A DNA stretch of 64,000 nt, taken from positions 22,532 through 86,531 of the forward strand of contig JAUIFJ010000019.1 of NCBI GenBank assembly GCA_030429345.1, written 5' to 3'. Below the pieces are notes generated by a model. The model was not told where the DNA came from. It saw only the letters and a list, made by a program, of their open reading frames with translations, and made no database searches. Positions 16,565-25,078 of this stretch are shown in pieces (positions within the stretch are counted from its first letter, which is position 1; each line of letters opens with the position of its first letter). The DNA is from a bacterium. Its GTDB lineage: Bacteria > CAIWAD01. The translations under genes were made by a program, and so were the position numbers.

Positions 16565-19500
16565 CTATTTGAGCAAGAGCAGCTTGCTCACCGCGCTCTG
16601 CCCTTCCGGTGTGCGAGCGCGCAGGAAGTAGACTCCGCTGGCCAGCTCGGACCCGTCGATGCCCAGGCGATGGCGTCCGGCGGCGAGGCTTTCCCCCGCG
16701 AGGATCTGCAGCACCTTGCGCCCCTGCAGGTTGAAGAGGACCGCGGTGACACGCGTCTCCTGGGGCAGGTCCAGGTCCAGGTGCGTGCTCGCGTTGAAGG
16801 GATTGGGATAGGGTGCCGAGAGCGCGAAGGCTTCGGGCAACACGCCTTCCCGTGCGTCGATGCCGGTGCTCGCCCGCGTGATACGAATTTCGCCGATGAG
16901 CCCGTTGGCCGAATCCTCGGCTCGTACGACCACATCCAGCGGCCCCTGGTCCAGGATCACGAGCCGTGCCCTCTCGCCGGACTCGCCCTGCACACTTTCC
17001 ACCTGCAGGAGCGCAGGTTCCAGCGAGGTCCATTCGTATACGGGCGTCTGCAGGCCGAAGAGCGTTTCCGCGCGCAGGGTCGTAGCGAGACTGTCCGGCG
17101 CAAGCTCCAGCTGCACCTGGCCCGCCAGCGCATCGAAGCCGCGGTTGATGTAGACGCCTGGCGGCAGGCTCGAGAAGCCCTCGCTGCTGAAGGGCACCTG
17201 CAGGACATGCGGCACAGGATTCTCGAGAAGCGAGAGCGCCAGCTCGGCCTGTGGGTTGTTCCGGCTGGGACTCAGGTAGGCCAGGCGATAGAAGCTGTGG
17301 GCATAGTCCGCGATCTGCATCTGGATCCAGGCAAACATGGCGGGCAGCTCGGCGAAGTCGCCGTCGCTGAAGCCGGCCGATCCCAGTGCGGCCAGCACCT
17401 CCGTATCCGCCTCCTCGCCGACGGCGACGGTGAAAACCTGCCGTCCCTGAACGGCCGCCAGGGCCTGCTCGAAGCTGGCCGTTCCCTGCGTGTCCTCCCC
17501 GTCGCCCAGCAGCAGCAGCGAATGCTGGATCACGCCGCCGACCTCGTACTGGTCCTCCATCTGCTCGATCGCCTGGATCACGGCGCCGTAGAGGTTCGTG
17601 GTCGGCTCGCCCAGGGGAATCGCGACGATGGCGGCCAGCAGGGAGGTGCTGTCCGTGCTGTACTCGTGCCGCTGGATCACATCCTCGGCAAAGGTCCACA
17701 ACGCGATCTCCTGCTCGCCGAAGCGCGAGCGCACGGCGGTTCGCGCCGCTTCCTTGACCTGCTCCAGGTTGAGCCCGATGGAAAAGCTGTTGTCCAGCAT
17801 CAGCAGGGTGCGCTGGCGGAAGGGGAAAGATTCGGCGCGGCCGAACCAGGGCAGGGTCTCGCTGGGCGAGAGCGGGTTGCCGTTCTCCTCCGCCAGGAAC
17901 TGCTCCAGGCCTTGCAGGAAGGGAATGCCGCGGCCGGCGGCGTCGCTCACGCGGAAGAGCAGGTTGACGAAACACGGGTGCACGGTGTCCGCCTGCACCT
18001 CGTGCAGCACCAGGCCCGGGCCGGTCAGGGAGAACAGGCCGCTGCTGTCGGCGTATACGGGTTCCGCGAAGTCCGGCCGCAGGTGCAGGCGGTAGCCGGG
18101 ACCGGAGGGCAGCAGCCCGGGAAGCCAGGCCGCCTCTCCGGCAGAAGCCGGCACCTGCAGCACGGGTCCCAGATCGCTGCCGTTGTGTGACAGGCTCAGC
18201 ACCAGCTCGCCGGGCAGGGTGGTTTCCCAGATCACGGAATTCGGCTGGTCCCAGGAGAATTGGGCACCCGACGCGGGTTCCAACAAAGTGATCGGATTGA
18301 CAAGCTCGAAAAAGCCGGAACTATGGTCCTGGTATACGAAGCCCCCCGCTTCCACAATCGCTCGGACTCGAAATCCAGGCCCCAGGGGCAGCAGGGGCAC
18401 CTGCCAATCGAAGGCGCCATCGTTGGGCGTGAAGGGCGTGATCTCCTGGATCGGCGTGGTGACCTGCAACAGGTCGAGGGCGACATTCTCGCCAATGGTG
18501 GCGGTCCACGTGACCGCGACCGTGTCTCCCGGCTGCAGGGCGGCTCCGGACGCGGGCGTGTGGACCAGCACCGGGTTCGCAAGCGTGAATGCGGGGCCCT
18601 GTGATTCATAGGCGACACCTTCCCATTCCGTCCGCAGCCGGATGTGGGCCTGTCCACCCAGCGGGAGCGGTGGAATCGACCACACGATCGACGGCTCGCC
18701 CTCCCAGTCCGTATGGATCACATGATTGAGGCTGTCCGCGATCCACAGCTCCACGGTCGTGGGGCTGGCAACCGTCCGGTTCCAGCTGATCGTCAGATCC
18801 GTGCCGATGGCCTGCTGGCTGCCGGGCGTGGGCAGAACGAGCAAGAACGGCGGGGTTACCGTGAAGGATTGGCTGCTTTCAACCATGAACTCGATGTCCT
18901 CGATGACTGCACGAAGATGCAGTCGGCATGAACTTCCTGCAGGTAGCATGGGTACCTGCCATGCCAGCATTTCAACGCCTGCCGGAGCCAAGCCTAGACT
19001 TTGGTGGAATTCCCCTGCGACCCGGATCTCGACCTCCAACTGCGTCGGGATCGTTGTGCTCCAGGTCGCAATCTGCTGAGAGCCTGCAGTCAACTCCCCA
19101 CCTTCGTTGTGTGACTCAAGTGCAATTGGCGAGAGAACGTGGAGTACACCATTCGTCGATGCGTTGTAGACCGGGGGGTCCTGCATGTCGGAGACGACCA
19201 GGGTATACGGACCCGTTTCCATGACTGGAATCGGTAGTGTATATCTGGTAGGCTGCCCATTCGAGCTCTGCAGGTTCTCTGCCAGGACCACGGGTTCCGT
19301 TTGTCCATCGGCAACTAGAAGAACCTGCATCAGCGTCCCTCCTGGAGCGCACCATTCGACCTGCAAGGAGTCTCCCACCTGACAGGAAGCCCCCGGATCA
19401 GGCAAGAGGATTTCCAGGGGATTGGGGGCGTAGATTGCTCGCAGGCCCTGTAACTCAAAAGTGACAATGTCCGCAAAGGCATCCGCATTCAGGCGGCCGG

Positions 19501-20602
19501 TTGACATGGTATAGACCGACTGATTGTGCTCCTCACGCAGCCCATGAAACTGGTAGGTGCCGCCCAGATTCTCGTACCAGGCAATATCCGGGTAGTTAGG
19601 CATGCTGTGCGCATCATCCGTGATTCGGAGCACATCCAGATCCCCATCGGCATCGAAGTCTTCCAAAGCGCTGAAAGTGATGACCTCGCTTTCGAGGTCA
19701 TAGTATTCCTCGAGTGTCGTATACCAGAAAACCTGGTTTCCCGTATTCTGGAAGAGATAGATTCCCGTATATCCCGGGTCCCCGCTCCAGTGGGCATTGA
19801 CCAGGAAGTCCATATCCCCGTCCGGTTCCACGTCCCCGATATCCAAATCATCGTACAAGTCGGCAAACCATGTAGGGCTATCAATCGAAAGGGCGTTCCA
19901 CGAAGTACCCACGCCATCCAGATTGCGCAGAGTATACAGACTCTCTTCATTGTAATCCGAATCAACGAAGACGATATCGACATCCTCATCCCCATCGAGG
20001 TCTGCGGCCTTCATGTCTGCACTGCATGTATAGCTGGAGTAGTCGTAGACGGCATGATAGATCCAGTCCTCGCCGAAGTCCACGTTCTCGAACCATGCGA
20101 TCGTCCCCGTTCCATCGGATGACTGACAATCGGTGAAGGACTGGAACAGGATGTCCGGTAGATCGTCTCCGTTCATGTCCACGATAATCGGGCAGCAGAC
20201 GGCATAGTGAGGAATCGGAACATTCAGGGGCTCTGCACTGAATTCCCCAGCTTCGTCCAACAGGTTGCGCAGCCAATAGATTCCGTCCGACCAATTCTCA
20301 TGGATCACCAGGTCCGGCATCCCGTCTCCGTCCAGATCCCCTACGGATCCCCGTCCACCTCCGATCGGGTTCGTGATCGTGTTTGTGTTCCAAACACCTT
20401 CACCATTGTTCTCGATCCAGTGGATGCTGTCCTGTGCAAAAATGACCACATCGTGCAAGCCATCTTGATCCAGATCAGAGATCTCAGCTTCCTTCGGGTT
20501 TTGCACCGTTGCGATGATTTCGGATTCCCAGGTATACGGCCATTGGGCCTGGCAAATGGCAGTGAGGAGCAGGCAGATAAAAACACTTGTCACGGGAGTC
20601 AT
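16565..20602 (-). CDS. Large secreted FG-GAP/VWA protein with C-terminal sorting domain
   Basis: 1345 residues. A signal peptide (VFICLLLTAICQA) is followed by FG-GAP/VCBS-type repeats up to about residue 390, with calcium-loop-like motifs DLDQDGLHD, DLDGDGMPD and DMNGDDLPD. Residues ~395-900 are a run of Ig-like units, several opening with L-x-P-x-x-G (LLEPASGAQF, VLPTPGSQQA, VHTPASGAAL). A von Willebrand A domain at ~925-1110 has the MIDAS motif DNSFS and LLLLGDGEDT. The end is a sorting domain (PYPNPFNASTHLDLDL ... ASGVYFLRA ... KLLLLK). SD GGAGGGT precedes the ATG. Expected on the cell surface; the combination suggests a metal-dependent adhesin, which is inference. Confidence 0.85.
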   Translation of the reverse strand: MTPVTSVFICLLLTAICQAQWPYTWESEIIATVQNPKEAEISDLDQDGLHDVVIFAQDSIHWIENNGEGVWNTNTITNPIGGGRGSVGDLDGDGMPDLVIHENWSDGIYWLRNLLDEAGEFSAEPLNVPIPHYAVCCPIIVDMNGDDLPDILFQSFTDCQSSDGTGTIAWFENVDFGEDWIYHAVYDYSSYTCSADMKAADLDGDEDVDIVFVDSDYNEESLYTLRNLDGVGTSWNALSIDSPTWFADLYDDLDIGDVEPDGDMDFLVNAHWSGDPGYTGIYLFQNTGNQVFWYTTLEEYYDLESEVITFSALEDFDADGDLDVLRITDDAHSMPNYPDIAWYENLGGTYQFHGLREEHNQSVYTMSTGRLNADAFADIVTFELQGLRAIYAPNPLEILLPDPGASCQVGDSLQVEWCAPGGTLMQVLLVADGQTEPVVLAENLQSSNGQPTRYTLPIPVMETGPYTLVVSDMQDPPVYNASTNGVLHVLSPIALESHNEGGELTAGSQQIATWSTTIPTQLEVEIRVAGEFHQSLGLAPAGVEMLAWQVPMLPAGSSCRLHLRAVIEDIEFMVESSQSFTVTPPFLLVLPTPGSQQAIGTDLTISWNRTVASPTTVELWIADSLNHVIHTDWEGEPSIVWSIPPLPLGGQAHIRLRTEWEGVAYESQGPAFTLANPVLVHTPASGAALQPGDTVAVTWTATIGENVALDLLQVTTPIQEITPFTPNDGAFDWQVPLLPLGPGFRVRAIVEAGGFVYQDHSSGFFELVNPITLLEPASGAQFSWDQPNSVIWETTLPGELVLSLSHNGSDLGPVLQVPASAGEAAWLPGLLPSGPGYRLHLRPDFAEPVYADSSGLFSLTGPGLVLHEVQADTVHPCFVNLLFRVSDAAGRGIPFLQGLEQFLAEENGNPLSPSETLPWFGRAESFPFRQRTLLMLDNSFSIGLNLEQVKEAARTAVRSRFGEQEIALWTFAEDVIQRHEYSTDSTSLLAAIVAIPLGEPTTNLYGAVIQAIEQMEDQYEVGGVIQHSLLLLGDGEDTQGTASFEQALAAVQGRQVFTVAVGEEADTEVLAALGSAGFSDGDFAELPAMFAWIQMQIADYAHSFYRLAYLSPSRNNPQAELALSLLENPVPHVLQVPFSSEGFSSLPPGVYINRGFDALAGQVQLELAPDSLATTLRAETLFGLQTPVYEWTSLEPALLQVESVQGESGERARLVILDQGPLDVVVRAEDSANGLIGEIRITRASTGIDAREGVLPEAFALSAPYPNPFNASTHLDLDLPQETRVTAVLFNLQGRKVLQILAGESLAAGRHRLGIDGSELASGVYFLRARTPEGQSAVSKLLLLK

Positions 20603-20872
20603 TGGTTACCCTCCGGGATTGGAGTACCATAAACATTCGCCAATGTAGATCATCCCGAACTGAGTAGCCTCCCCTTTTGAGAGGGCGGGATCCGCCAGCA
20701 GGAATGAAGGATCCTCGAAGCGAAAGCCACTCCAGCCGTGCCTGCGGAGAATGACCCTGAACGACCCATTCGAAGTGATTCTGCGACTTGAAAATCGAAC
20801 ACGGTGATGCAGACTGGCATGAGAGCCTGGAATGGGAGAAGGGAGTGGCTGCTTCAGGAATACCGAAAGCAG

Positions 20873-21415
20873 TTAGAAGGGCACACCTACACCGGCCCGA
20901 AGCATTAGGCCACCAGGCCTGACCTTTCTGCCGTAGAGCCTGATTTCTTGCGCCATGCTGTAGCGCACACAGGCGTTCAGCAGCAGCCCGGACAGCGGCT
21001 GTAGATGCAGGCCGGCCTCGCACCACACTCCCGGTGCAGAGCCACGGTCCTTCCCGGCGCTTCTACGGGAGGAAGGCCCCTGCCAGGCGAAGATGAGAAC
21101 TCCGCCACCCGCCAGATAGAAGCTGCCGCTTGTGTCCTGATCGAGGGGTGCGTAGGCTCCAATGGCCACTTCCCGCGAGGAAGCCTTGTATCCGTCGTCG
21201 TAGGAGCTCAACAGCACTTGCAGCATCACGCCGATGGAAGCCGGCTCTTTTCTCGAATGAATGGAAACCCCGAGCATCCGCTGGGCATTCGTGGGACCCC
21301 ACCCGTGCTTGTCGAGGCGTTTCGTGCCATATTGAAAAAGAACCCCGTTGTCGGCCTGTAACACGCTCCATGGCAGAGCGCAAGCCACCAGGCAACACAG
21401 CAGCCACCGCAGCAT
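20873..21415 (-). CDS. Small outer-membrane beta-barrel candidate (paralogue 2)
   Basis: 180 residues from the ATG at 21415, which has a strong SD (GAGGAGGAAGG); the open frame runs further upstream but without signal sequence or SD. A signal peptide (LLCCLVACALPWSVLQA) precedes the family pattern: YGTKRLDKHGWGP near the start, SREVAIGAYAPL in the middle, and an end reading GGLMLRAGVGVPF, very like GGLMFKAGLGYGF of paralogue 5. Third gene of a probable three-gene transcript (22659 to 20873). Function unknown. Confidence 0.78.
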   Translation of the reverse strand: MLRWLLCCLVACALPWSVLQADNGVLFQYGTKRLDKHGWGPTNAQRMLGVSIHSRKEPASIGVMLQVLLSSYDDGYKASSREVAIGAYAPLDQDTSGSFYLAGGGVLIFAWQGPSSRRSAGKDRGSAPGVWCEAGLHLQPLSGLLLNACVRYSMAQEIRLYGRKVRPGGLMLRAGVGVPF

Positions 21416-21495
21416 GTCCTTCCTCCTCGCGAGTCCTGAATTCCGTCTGAAGCTTGCCGGAGTCCCGCTGTATACGCTCCGGTACTGGAAGATAT

Positions 21496-22056
21496 CTACT
21501 CCCATAGAAACCCCACTCCCGCCTTCAGGACCCACCCACCGGCATCGCCGTGCCAGTCCAGGATCTCGACCCGCGCCCGGCTCCAGTGCAGGCTGCCGCT
21601 GAAGAGAAAGGGTCCGGGCAGGCCCAGGTCGCAGCCCAGTTCCAGCCAGGGGCCGAGGCCGCTGCCGGGACGAGTCTGGTTGCGGCCATGCGAACGGTCT
21701 TCCTGCGTTTCGGCAAGCAGCAGGGCCAGGCCGACGGAGGCGTAGAGTTCTGCCGGCCCCTGTCGCAGGAAGGGCCACCAGGCGCCGATGGCCCATTCGC
21801 TGGTCTTTTCCGTCCAGCCGTCCCGTGTGCGGGATGCATTGCGGATCCAGGAGACCTGGATGCCGGCGGGGTCGCCCTCGCCCCTGGCGTGCAGCGAGAG
21901 GCATTGAGCCCCCTGCCAGGAATCCCGCCAGTCCGAAGAGCTCATCCGCTTCCCGCCCCACTCGAAGAGCACGGCCGCCGGGGCCTTCGCGGCGTGGATC
22001 ACGGAAGGCGCAAGGGCGGGAAGCAGGAGGGCAAGGGCAAGCAGGAAGTGTCTCAC
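21496..22056 (-). CDS. Small outer-membrane beta-barrel candidate (paralogue 3)
   Basis: 186 residues from a GTG at 22056. The GTG has AGGGG at correct spacing and leaves a clean signal peptide (LLALALLLPALAPSVIHA); an ATG at 22083 has no SD. Family features are WGGKRMSSSDWRD, SEWAIGAWWPF and the C-terminal GGWVLKAGVGFLWE. It is 48 bp after paralogue 4 and 80 bp before paralogue 2. It is the most divergent of the five in the middle region (many Trp). Function unknown. Confidence 0.75.
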   Translation of the reverse strand: MRHFLLALALLLPALAPSVIHAAKAPAAVLFEWGGKRMSSSDWRDSWQGAQCLSLHARGEGDPAGIQVSWIRNASRTRDGWTEKTSEWAIGAWWPFLRQGPAELYASVGLALLLAETQEDRSHGRNQTRPGSGLGPWLELGCDLGLPGPFLFSGSLHWSRARVEILDWHGDAGGWVLKAGVGFLWE

Positions 22057-22104
22057 AGCCTTCCCCTGGAGATCCACACGCATTCCAACGGCAATCGTAT
22101 CACA

Positions 22105-22659
22105 TCAGATCCTCAGGCCAAGGGCCAGGTAGAAGGCAAGGCCGCCGGCTTCGACCTCCATGTCCTCGAAGTCCACTTTCGCCTTACTGTAGCGGACACC
22201 GAGTCCGACTTCCAGCCGTTCGCCTATGTCATGGCTGGAAGCCAGTTCGGCCCAATAGCCCAGTGCAGCGTCACTGGCTCCTCCGGAGGAGTTGCCGATT
22301 TGAACGGCCAGATCCGCTTCGACGCGTGCCAGGCCCAACGCGAAGACCAGCAGGGACTGCTCCGTGATCACCCAGGGCCATGCCGGCCCCAGGGCCAGCT
22401 CCCGGGTCTCGCCGTGTACGCGGTACCCGTTCAATGACTCCTTGTCGCTGTTGAAGAGCACCTGGACCTGAACTCCGAGTCCCGCTCCCGCAGGCAGATG
22501 CAGGAGACTGAATCCGATGGCCTCCTGCTGATCGACTGGAAACCAGTGCTTCCGTTCAAGGGTCTGTTTTCCCAGGCGGAACTGCAGGGTCGTCTGTGCC
22601 AGCAGGGGAGCAAGCGGAAGGAGCAGGTACAGAACGGCCAACTGGAATGGGCGCAGCAT
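22105..22659 (-). CDS. Small outer-membrane beta-barrel candidate (paralogue 4)
   Basis: 184 residues from the ATG at 22659 (AAGGAA upstream). A signal peptide (FQLAVLYLLLPLAPLLA) precedes the family opening LGKQTLERKHWFPVDQQ. Later come TRELALGPAWPW, a turn-rich middle, VGLGVRYSKAKVDFEDM and the end GGLAFYLALGLRI. RYSKAxVxxxD is shared with paralogue 5. First gene of the three-paralogue unit. A perfect FNR consensus box lies at 22740-22753, about 87 nt (centre) upstream of the ATG. Confidence 0.78.
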   Translation of the reverse strand: MLRPFQLAVLYLLLPLAPLLAQTTLQFRLGKQTLERKHWFPVDQQEAIGFSLLHLPAGAGLGVQVQVLFNSDKESLNGYRVHGETRELALGPAWPWVITEQSLLVFALGLARVEADLAVQIGNSSGGASDAALGYWAELASSHDIGERLEVGLGVRYSKAKVDFEDMEVEAGGLAFYLALGLRI

Positions 22660-22739
22660 ACTGGATTCCTTGCCGAAATGGAGATTTCGTCGCGAACGTG
22701 AACTGTCGTTCAAACTGGAGATCGGGGCAGCCATGCCGG

Positions 22740-22753
22740 TTGATTTTCATCAA
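22740..22753. promoter_or_regulatory. FNR-consensus operator upstream of barrel paralogue 4
   Basis: TTGATTTTCATCAA, an exact match to TTGAT-N4-ATCAA. On the minus strand a CCAGTTTG element begins 22 nt beyond the box, the same distance as CA-x-TTT in the paralogue 5 leader. An FNR/Dnr/FixK-type activator binding near -41 is the simplest reading. Confidence 0.68.
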
Positions 22754-22810
22754 GGAGAAGCCGGGCGGGGCGAGTGATTCGTCCGGGGGATCCAGGGGCA
22801 GGCAAGAGAA

Positions 22811-22850
22811 CCCGGCCGGCCTGTATTACACAGAGGACAGGCCGGCCGGG
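22811..22850 (-). terminator. Strong hairpin terminator after paralogue 5
   Basis: CCCGGCCGGCCTGT (22811-22824) pairs perfectly with ACAGGCCGGCCGGG (22837-22850), loop ATTACACAGAGG. It lies 8 bp past the stop of the 22859-23413 gene. There is no long T run, so termination efficiency is uncertain, but the 14-bp GC stem is striking. Confidence 0.65.
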
Positions 22851-22858
22851 CATGGCAT

Positions 22859-23413
22859 TCAGAAACCGTAGCCCAGGCCGGCCTTGAACATCAGGCCGCC
22901 GGCCTCTCCGTCCGTGTCGAAGAGCTCCACCGTGGCCTTGCTGTATCTCAGGCTGGCGTTGAGGGTCAGATGCTCGCCCAGCTTGAAGTTGCCGCCGCCT
23001 TCGGCCCAGAAGCCGGTCGCCGAATCATCGTCCTTGATCACGGCGAATCCGTTGGCACCTTCCAGCGTTGCCGCCACGAAGGCCAGGCCGCCTGCGCCGT
23101 ACCATTCGGCCGAGGACGAAGAGCTGATGGGGATGTAGGCGCCCAGGGCCAGTTCCCCCGTCGAGCCGGTCACATCCACTCCCATCAGTTCGTCTTCCTT
23201 GGCGCTGACCAGGTACTGGGCGATGAAGCCGACAGAGCTTTGCTCGCCGATGGCGTGGAAGGCAAAGCCGAAGAGGCCCTGGCTTTCCAGGGGTTCCCAG
23301 TCATCCTTGTTCAGCGATTTCTGGCCCAGTTGCACCTGAATGCATCCCGCGGCATGGGCCTGCTGAAGCCCGAAGGCGCAGAGCAGCGCTCCGGCGATCA
23401 CCAATGTTCTCAT
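22859..23413 (-). CDS. Small outer-membrane beta-barrel candidate (paralogue 5)
   Basis: 184 residues. A signal peptide (MRTLVIAGALLCAFGLQQAHA) precedes the mature start CIQVQLGQKSLNKDDWEPLES. The family pattern is clearest here: GELALGAYIPI, GFWAEGGGNFKLGEHLTLNA, SLRYSKATVELFD and the aromatic end GGLMFKAGLGYGF, as expected for a barrel with a C-terminal insertion signal. SD GGGAGG lies just upstream. It is transcribed alone: a GC-rich hairpin follows it and a terminator-like hairpin sits in its leader. Its FNR-like box is at 23491-23504. Resembles small OmpW/OmpA-type barrels in size only; family not recognised. Confidence 0.8.
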   Translation of the reverse strand: MRTLVIAGALLCAFGLQQAHAAGCIQVQLGQKSLNKDDWEPLESQGLFGFAFHAIGEQSSVGFIAQYLVSAKEDELMGVDVTGSTGELALGAYIPISSSSSAEWYGAGGLAFVAATLEGANGFAVIKDDDSATGFWAEGGGNFKLGEHLTLNASLRYSKATVELFDTDGEAGGLMFKAGLGYGF

Positions 23414-23423
23414 CCATACCTCC

Positions 23424-23461
23424 CAAAAGAAAAAGGACCAGCACCCACGTGCTGATCCTTT
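23424..23461 (-). terminator. Terminator-like hairpin in the leader of barrel paralogue 5
   Basis: Minus strand: AAAGGATCAGCAC pairs with GTGCTGGTCCTTT (one G-T pair), loop GTGG, followed by TTTTTCTTTT. The T run ends only a few bases before the GGGAGG SD. It may end transcripts of the upstream ATPase gene, or act as an attenuator of the barrel gene. A second small hairpin (AAAGTGA...TCACTTT, 23463-23484) lies just upstream of it. Confidence 0.68.
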
Positions 23462-23490
23462 AAAAGTGACGGTTTGTTCACTTTCAGGAA

Positions 23491-23504
23491 TTGACCCTTG
23501 TCAA
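23491..23504. promoter_or_regulatory. FNR/CRP-like operator upstream of barrel paralogue 5
   Basis: TTGACCCTTGTCAA, perfect palindrome TTGAC-N4-GTCAA, a one-base-per-half variant of the FNR consensus. The centre is about 84 nt from the ATG, nearly the same as for paralogue 4 (87 nt). Confidence 0.6.
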
Positions 23505-23619
23505 ATACTGACACAGGATCCCAGAGGAAATCACCCGCTCCCGTGGCGAAACCGGCAAGAACACATTCCGAACGACTCATCGGCATCGGCTCATGGCCGA
23601 AGGATCGAGGCGGAAGCCT

Positions 23620-24828
23620 TCATATTAGCTGGCTGAGGAAAGTGCGCGCGGGAACGATGCGGGGGCGATCCAAGGCAAGGCAATCGGCCTCCAGGTAGTC
23701 CAGGTCGAAGGCCGCCTGGAATGCCTTGACAGAGCCGATCTGTTTGGAGAAGTACTCCAGGTGCGGACTGAGCGCCGCCTTCCCGGAAAGCTTGACTTCC
23801 ACCATGAACCAGGCCTCGCCGTCCCGTGATACAAGGAAGTCCACTTCGCGGCCTTCCTTGTCCCGCAGGTAATGCAGTGCGAAGTCGCCTTCTCCGCTGT
23901 CCGTCCAGTAGTGGCAGAACTTGAGCAGCGCCGAGGCGACCAGGTTTTCCGCCCTTGCACCCTCGTCCTGTACCTGGGACCAGTCCCACAGGTAGTACTT
24001 CGGCTCCTTGCGCAAGGCGCGTCTCACATTCCTGTGCCAGGGCCGGACCGTGAAGACCGTGAAGAGCTTCTCAAGCACGTCGCACCAGCGGCGGACACTG
24101 TCCACGGATGCGCGCAGATCGCGGGCCATGCCGCTGTAGTTGCAGGAAGCGCCGACCTGGGCACGCAGCAGGTTCGCCAGCACTTCCACCTGGCTCAGGT
24201 CGCGCACCTGGGTCAGGTCTCGCAGATCTTCCCGCAGCAGCTGCATGCGCCGTGTACGGCTCCAGTTGTTCCAGAAGCGGGTGTCCTGCTTGAGGAAGGG
24301 TTCCGGAAATCCCCCGAAGCGCAACAGGGCCGGCAGGAGATCGGCATCTCCTTGAATCGGTTCCTGCACCAGCGAGGTTGCCGTTGTGCTACGCAAGCAC
24401 TCGGCAAGAGAAAGGGGATGCATGCGTCGGGCAAAATACCGGCCGACCAGGCTGTCTCCAGCGGAAGGATAGAGGTCCAGCCGCGCGCTACCCGTCACCA
24501 GGATCTTCAGCTCCCTTTCGTGCAGATCAAAGAGCCCTTTGAGAAGGTCCTTCCACTGGCTGTGCTTGTGCAACTCATCCAGCGCCAGATACCTTTCGCC
24601 AGCTGGCAGTCGATCCAGCCCCAGGCGCTGAACCAGCTTCGAGGGATCTGCGAGCAGGAGCTCGCGATCCGAAGGTGCGTCCCAATTCAAATAGAGGGTC
24701 CGCTCTGCCTCCTGCACCCATCTCCTGGCCAGAGTGGTTTTGCCTACCTGACGAGGTCCGGAAAGGAAGAGCATTTGACGAAAATTGTCAAAATGCTGAT
24801 GAACTGACTGTAAATATTGTCTTTCCAT
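23620..24828 (-). CDS. AAA family ATPase with C-terminal DUF4143 domain
   Basis: 402 residues from the ATG at 24828 (MERQYLQ); an in-frame ATG at 24882 would put the start inside a large inverted repeat. Walker A is SGPRQVGKTTLARR, Walker B-like is YLALDELHK, and the sensor is ILVTGSARLDLY. The C-terminal half is DUF4143 with a PD-(D/E)XK-like core (REVDFLVSRDGEAWFMVEVKLS). Members of this family are widespread, often mobile or scattered in genomes, and of unknown role; toxin-antitoxin or defence roles have been suggested but not shown for most. It stands alone, flanked by a terminator-like hairpin and by the clpB terminator. Confidence 0.87.
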   Translation of the reverse strand: MERQYLQSVHQHFDNFRQMLFLSGPRQVGKTTLARRWVQEAERTLYLNWDAPSDRELLLADPSKLVQRLGLDRLPAGERYLALDELHKHSQWKDLLKGLFDLHERELKILVTGSARLDLYPSAGDSLVGRYFARRMHPLSLAECLRSTTATSLVQEPIQGDADLLPALLRFGGFPEPFLKQDTRFWNNWSRTRRMQLLREDLRDLTQVRDLSQVEVLANLLRAQVGASCNYSGMARDLRASVDSVRRWCDVLEKLFTVFTVRPWHRNVRRALRKEPKYYLWDWSQVQDEGARAENLVASALLKFCHYWTDSGEGDFALHYLRDKEGREVDFLVSRDGEAWFMVEVKLSGKAALSPHLEYFSKQIGSVKAFQAAFDLDYLEADCLALDRPRIVPARTFLSQLI

Positions 24829-24829
24829 A

Positions 24830-24894
24830 TGACCATTTTCTTGCCGATCGTAAATTGGTCGCGACCATCTTACGATAGGCATGGTAAATGGTCA
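24830..24894. repeat. 65-bp imperfect inverted repeat at the ATPase start
   Basis: Left arm TGACCATTT...GCC...ATCGTAA (24830-24853) matches the complement of TTACGAT...GGC...AAATGGTCA (24870-24894). The centre GGTCGCGACC is itself a perfect palindrome. It begins 2 bp before the chosen ATG, so it could be an autoregulatory operator or an mRNA hairpin over the start region. Confidence 0.8.
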
Positions 24895-24994
24895 AGGAAA
24901 TCGATTGCTCGACAGCACTTGCTGCAACCCTCGATCCACGCTGGACCTGTGACTTCAAGGCGCGGCTTTCGGGTGATTTCATCTAGAATTCAAA

Positions 24995-25019
24995 CGGCCC
25001 GGAAACCTCTTCCGGGCCG
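24995..25019 (-). terminator. Intrinsic terminator after clpB
   Basis: CGGCCCGGAA (24995-25004) pairs with TTCCGGGCCG (25010-25019). On the minus strand the stem is followed by TTTGAATT. It lies about 60 bp past the clpB stop. Confidence 0.75.
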
Positions 25020-25078
25020 CTTTCCGCGAAGCCTTCCAGTTGCCCTTCGCGTCTGCAGTCGATTCAGCTTAGGGTCTG

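Noticed and set aside
24773..24797. TTGAC...GTCAA palindrome as another FNR-like box
   Set aside because: The spacer is 7 bp, not 4, and it lies inside the ATPase coding region.
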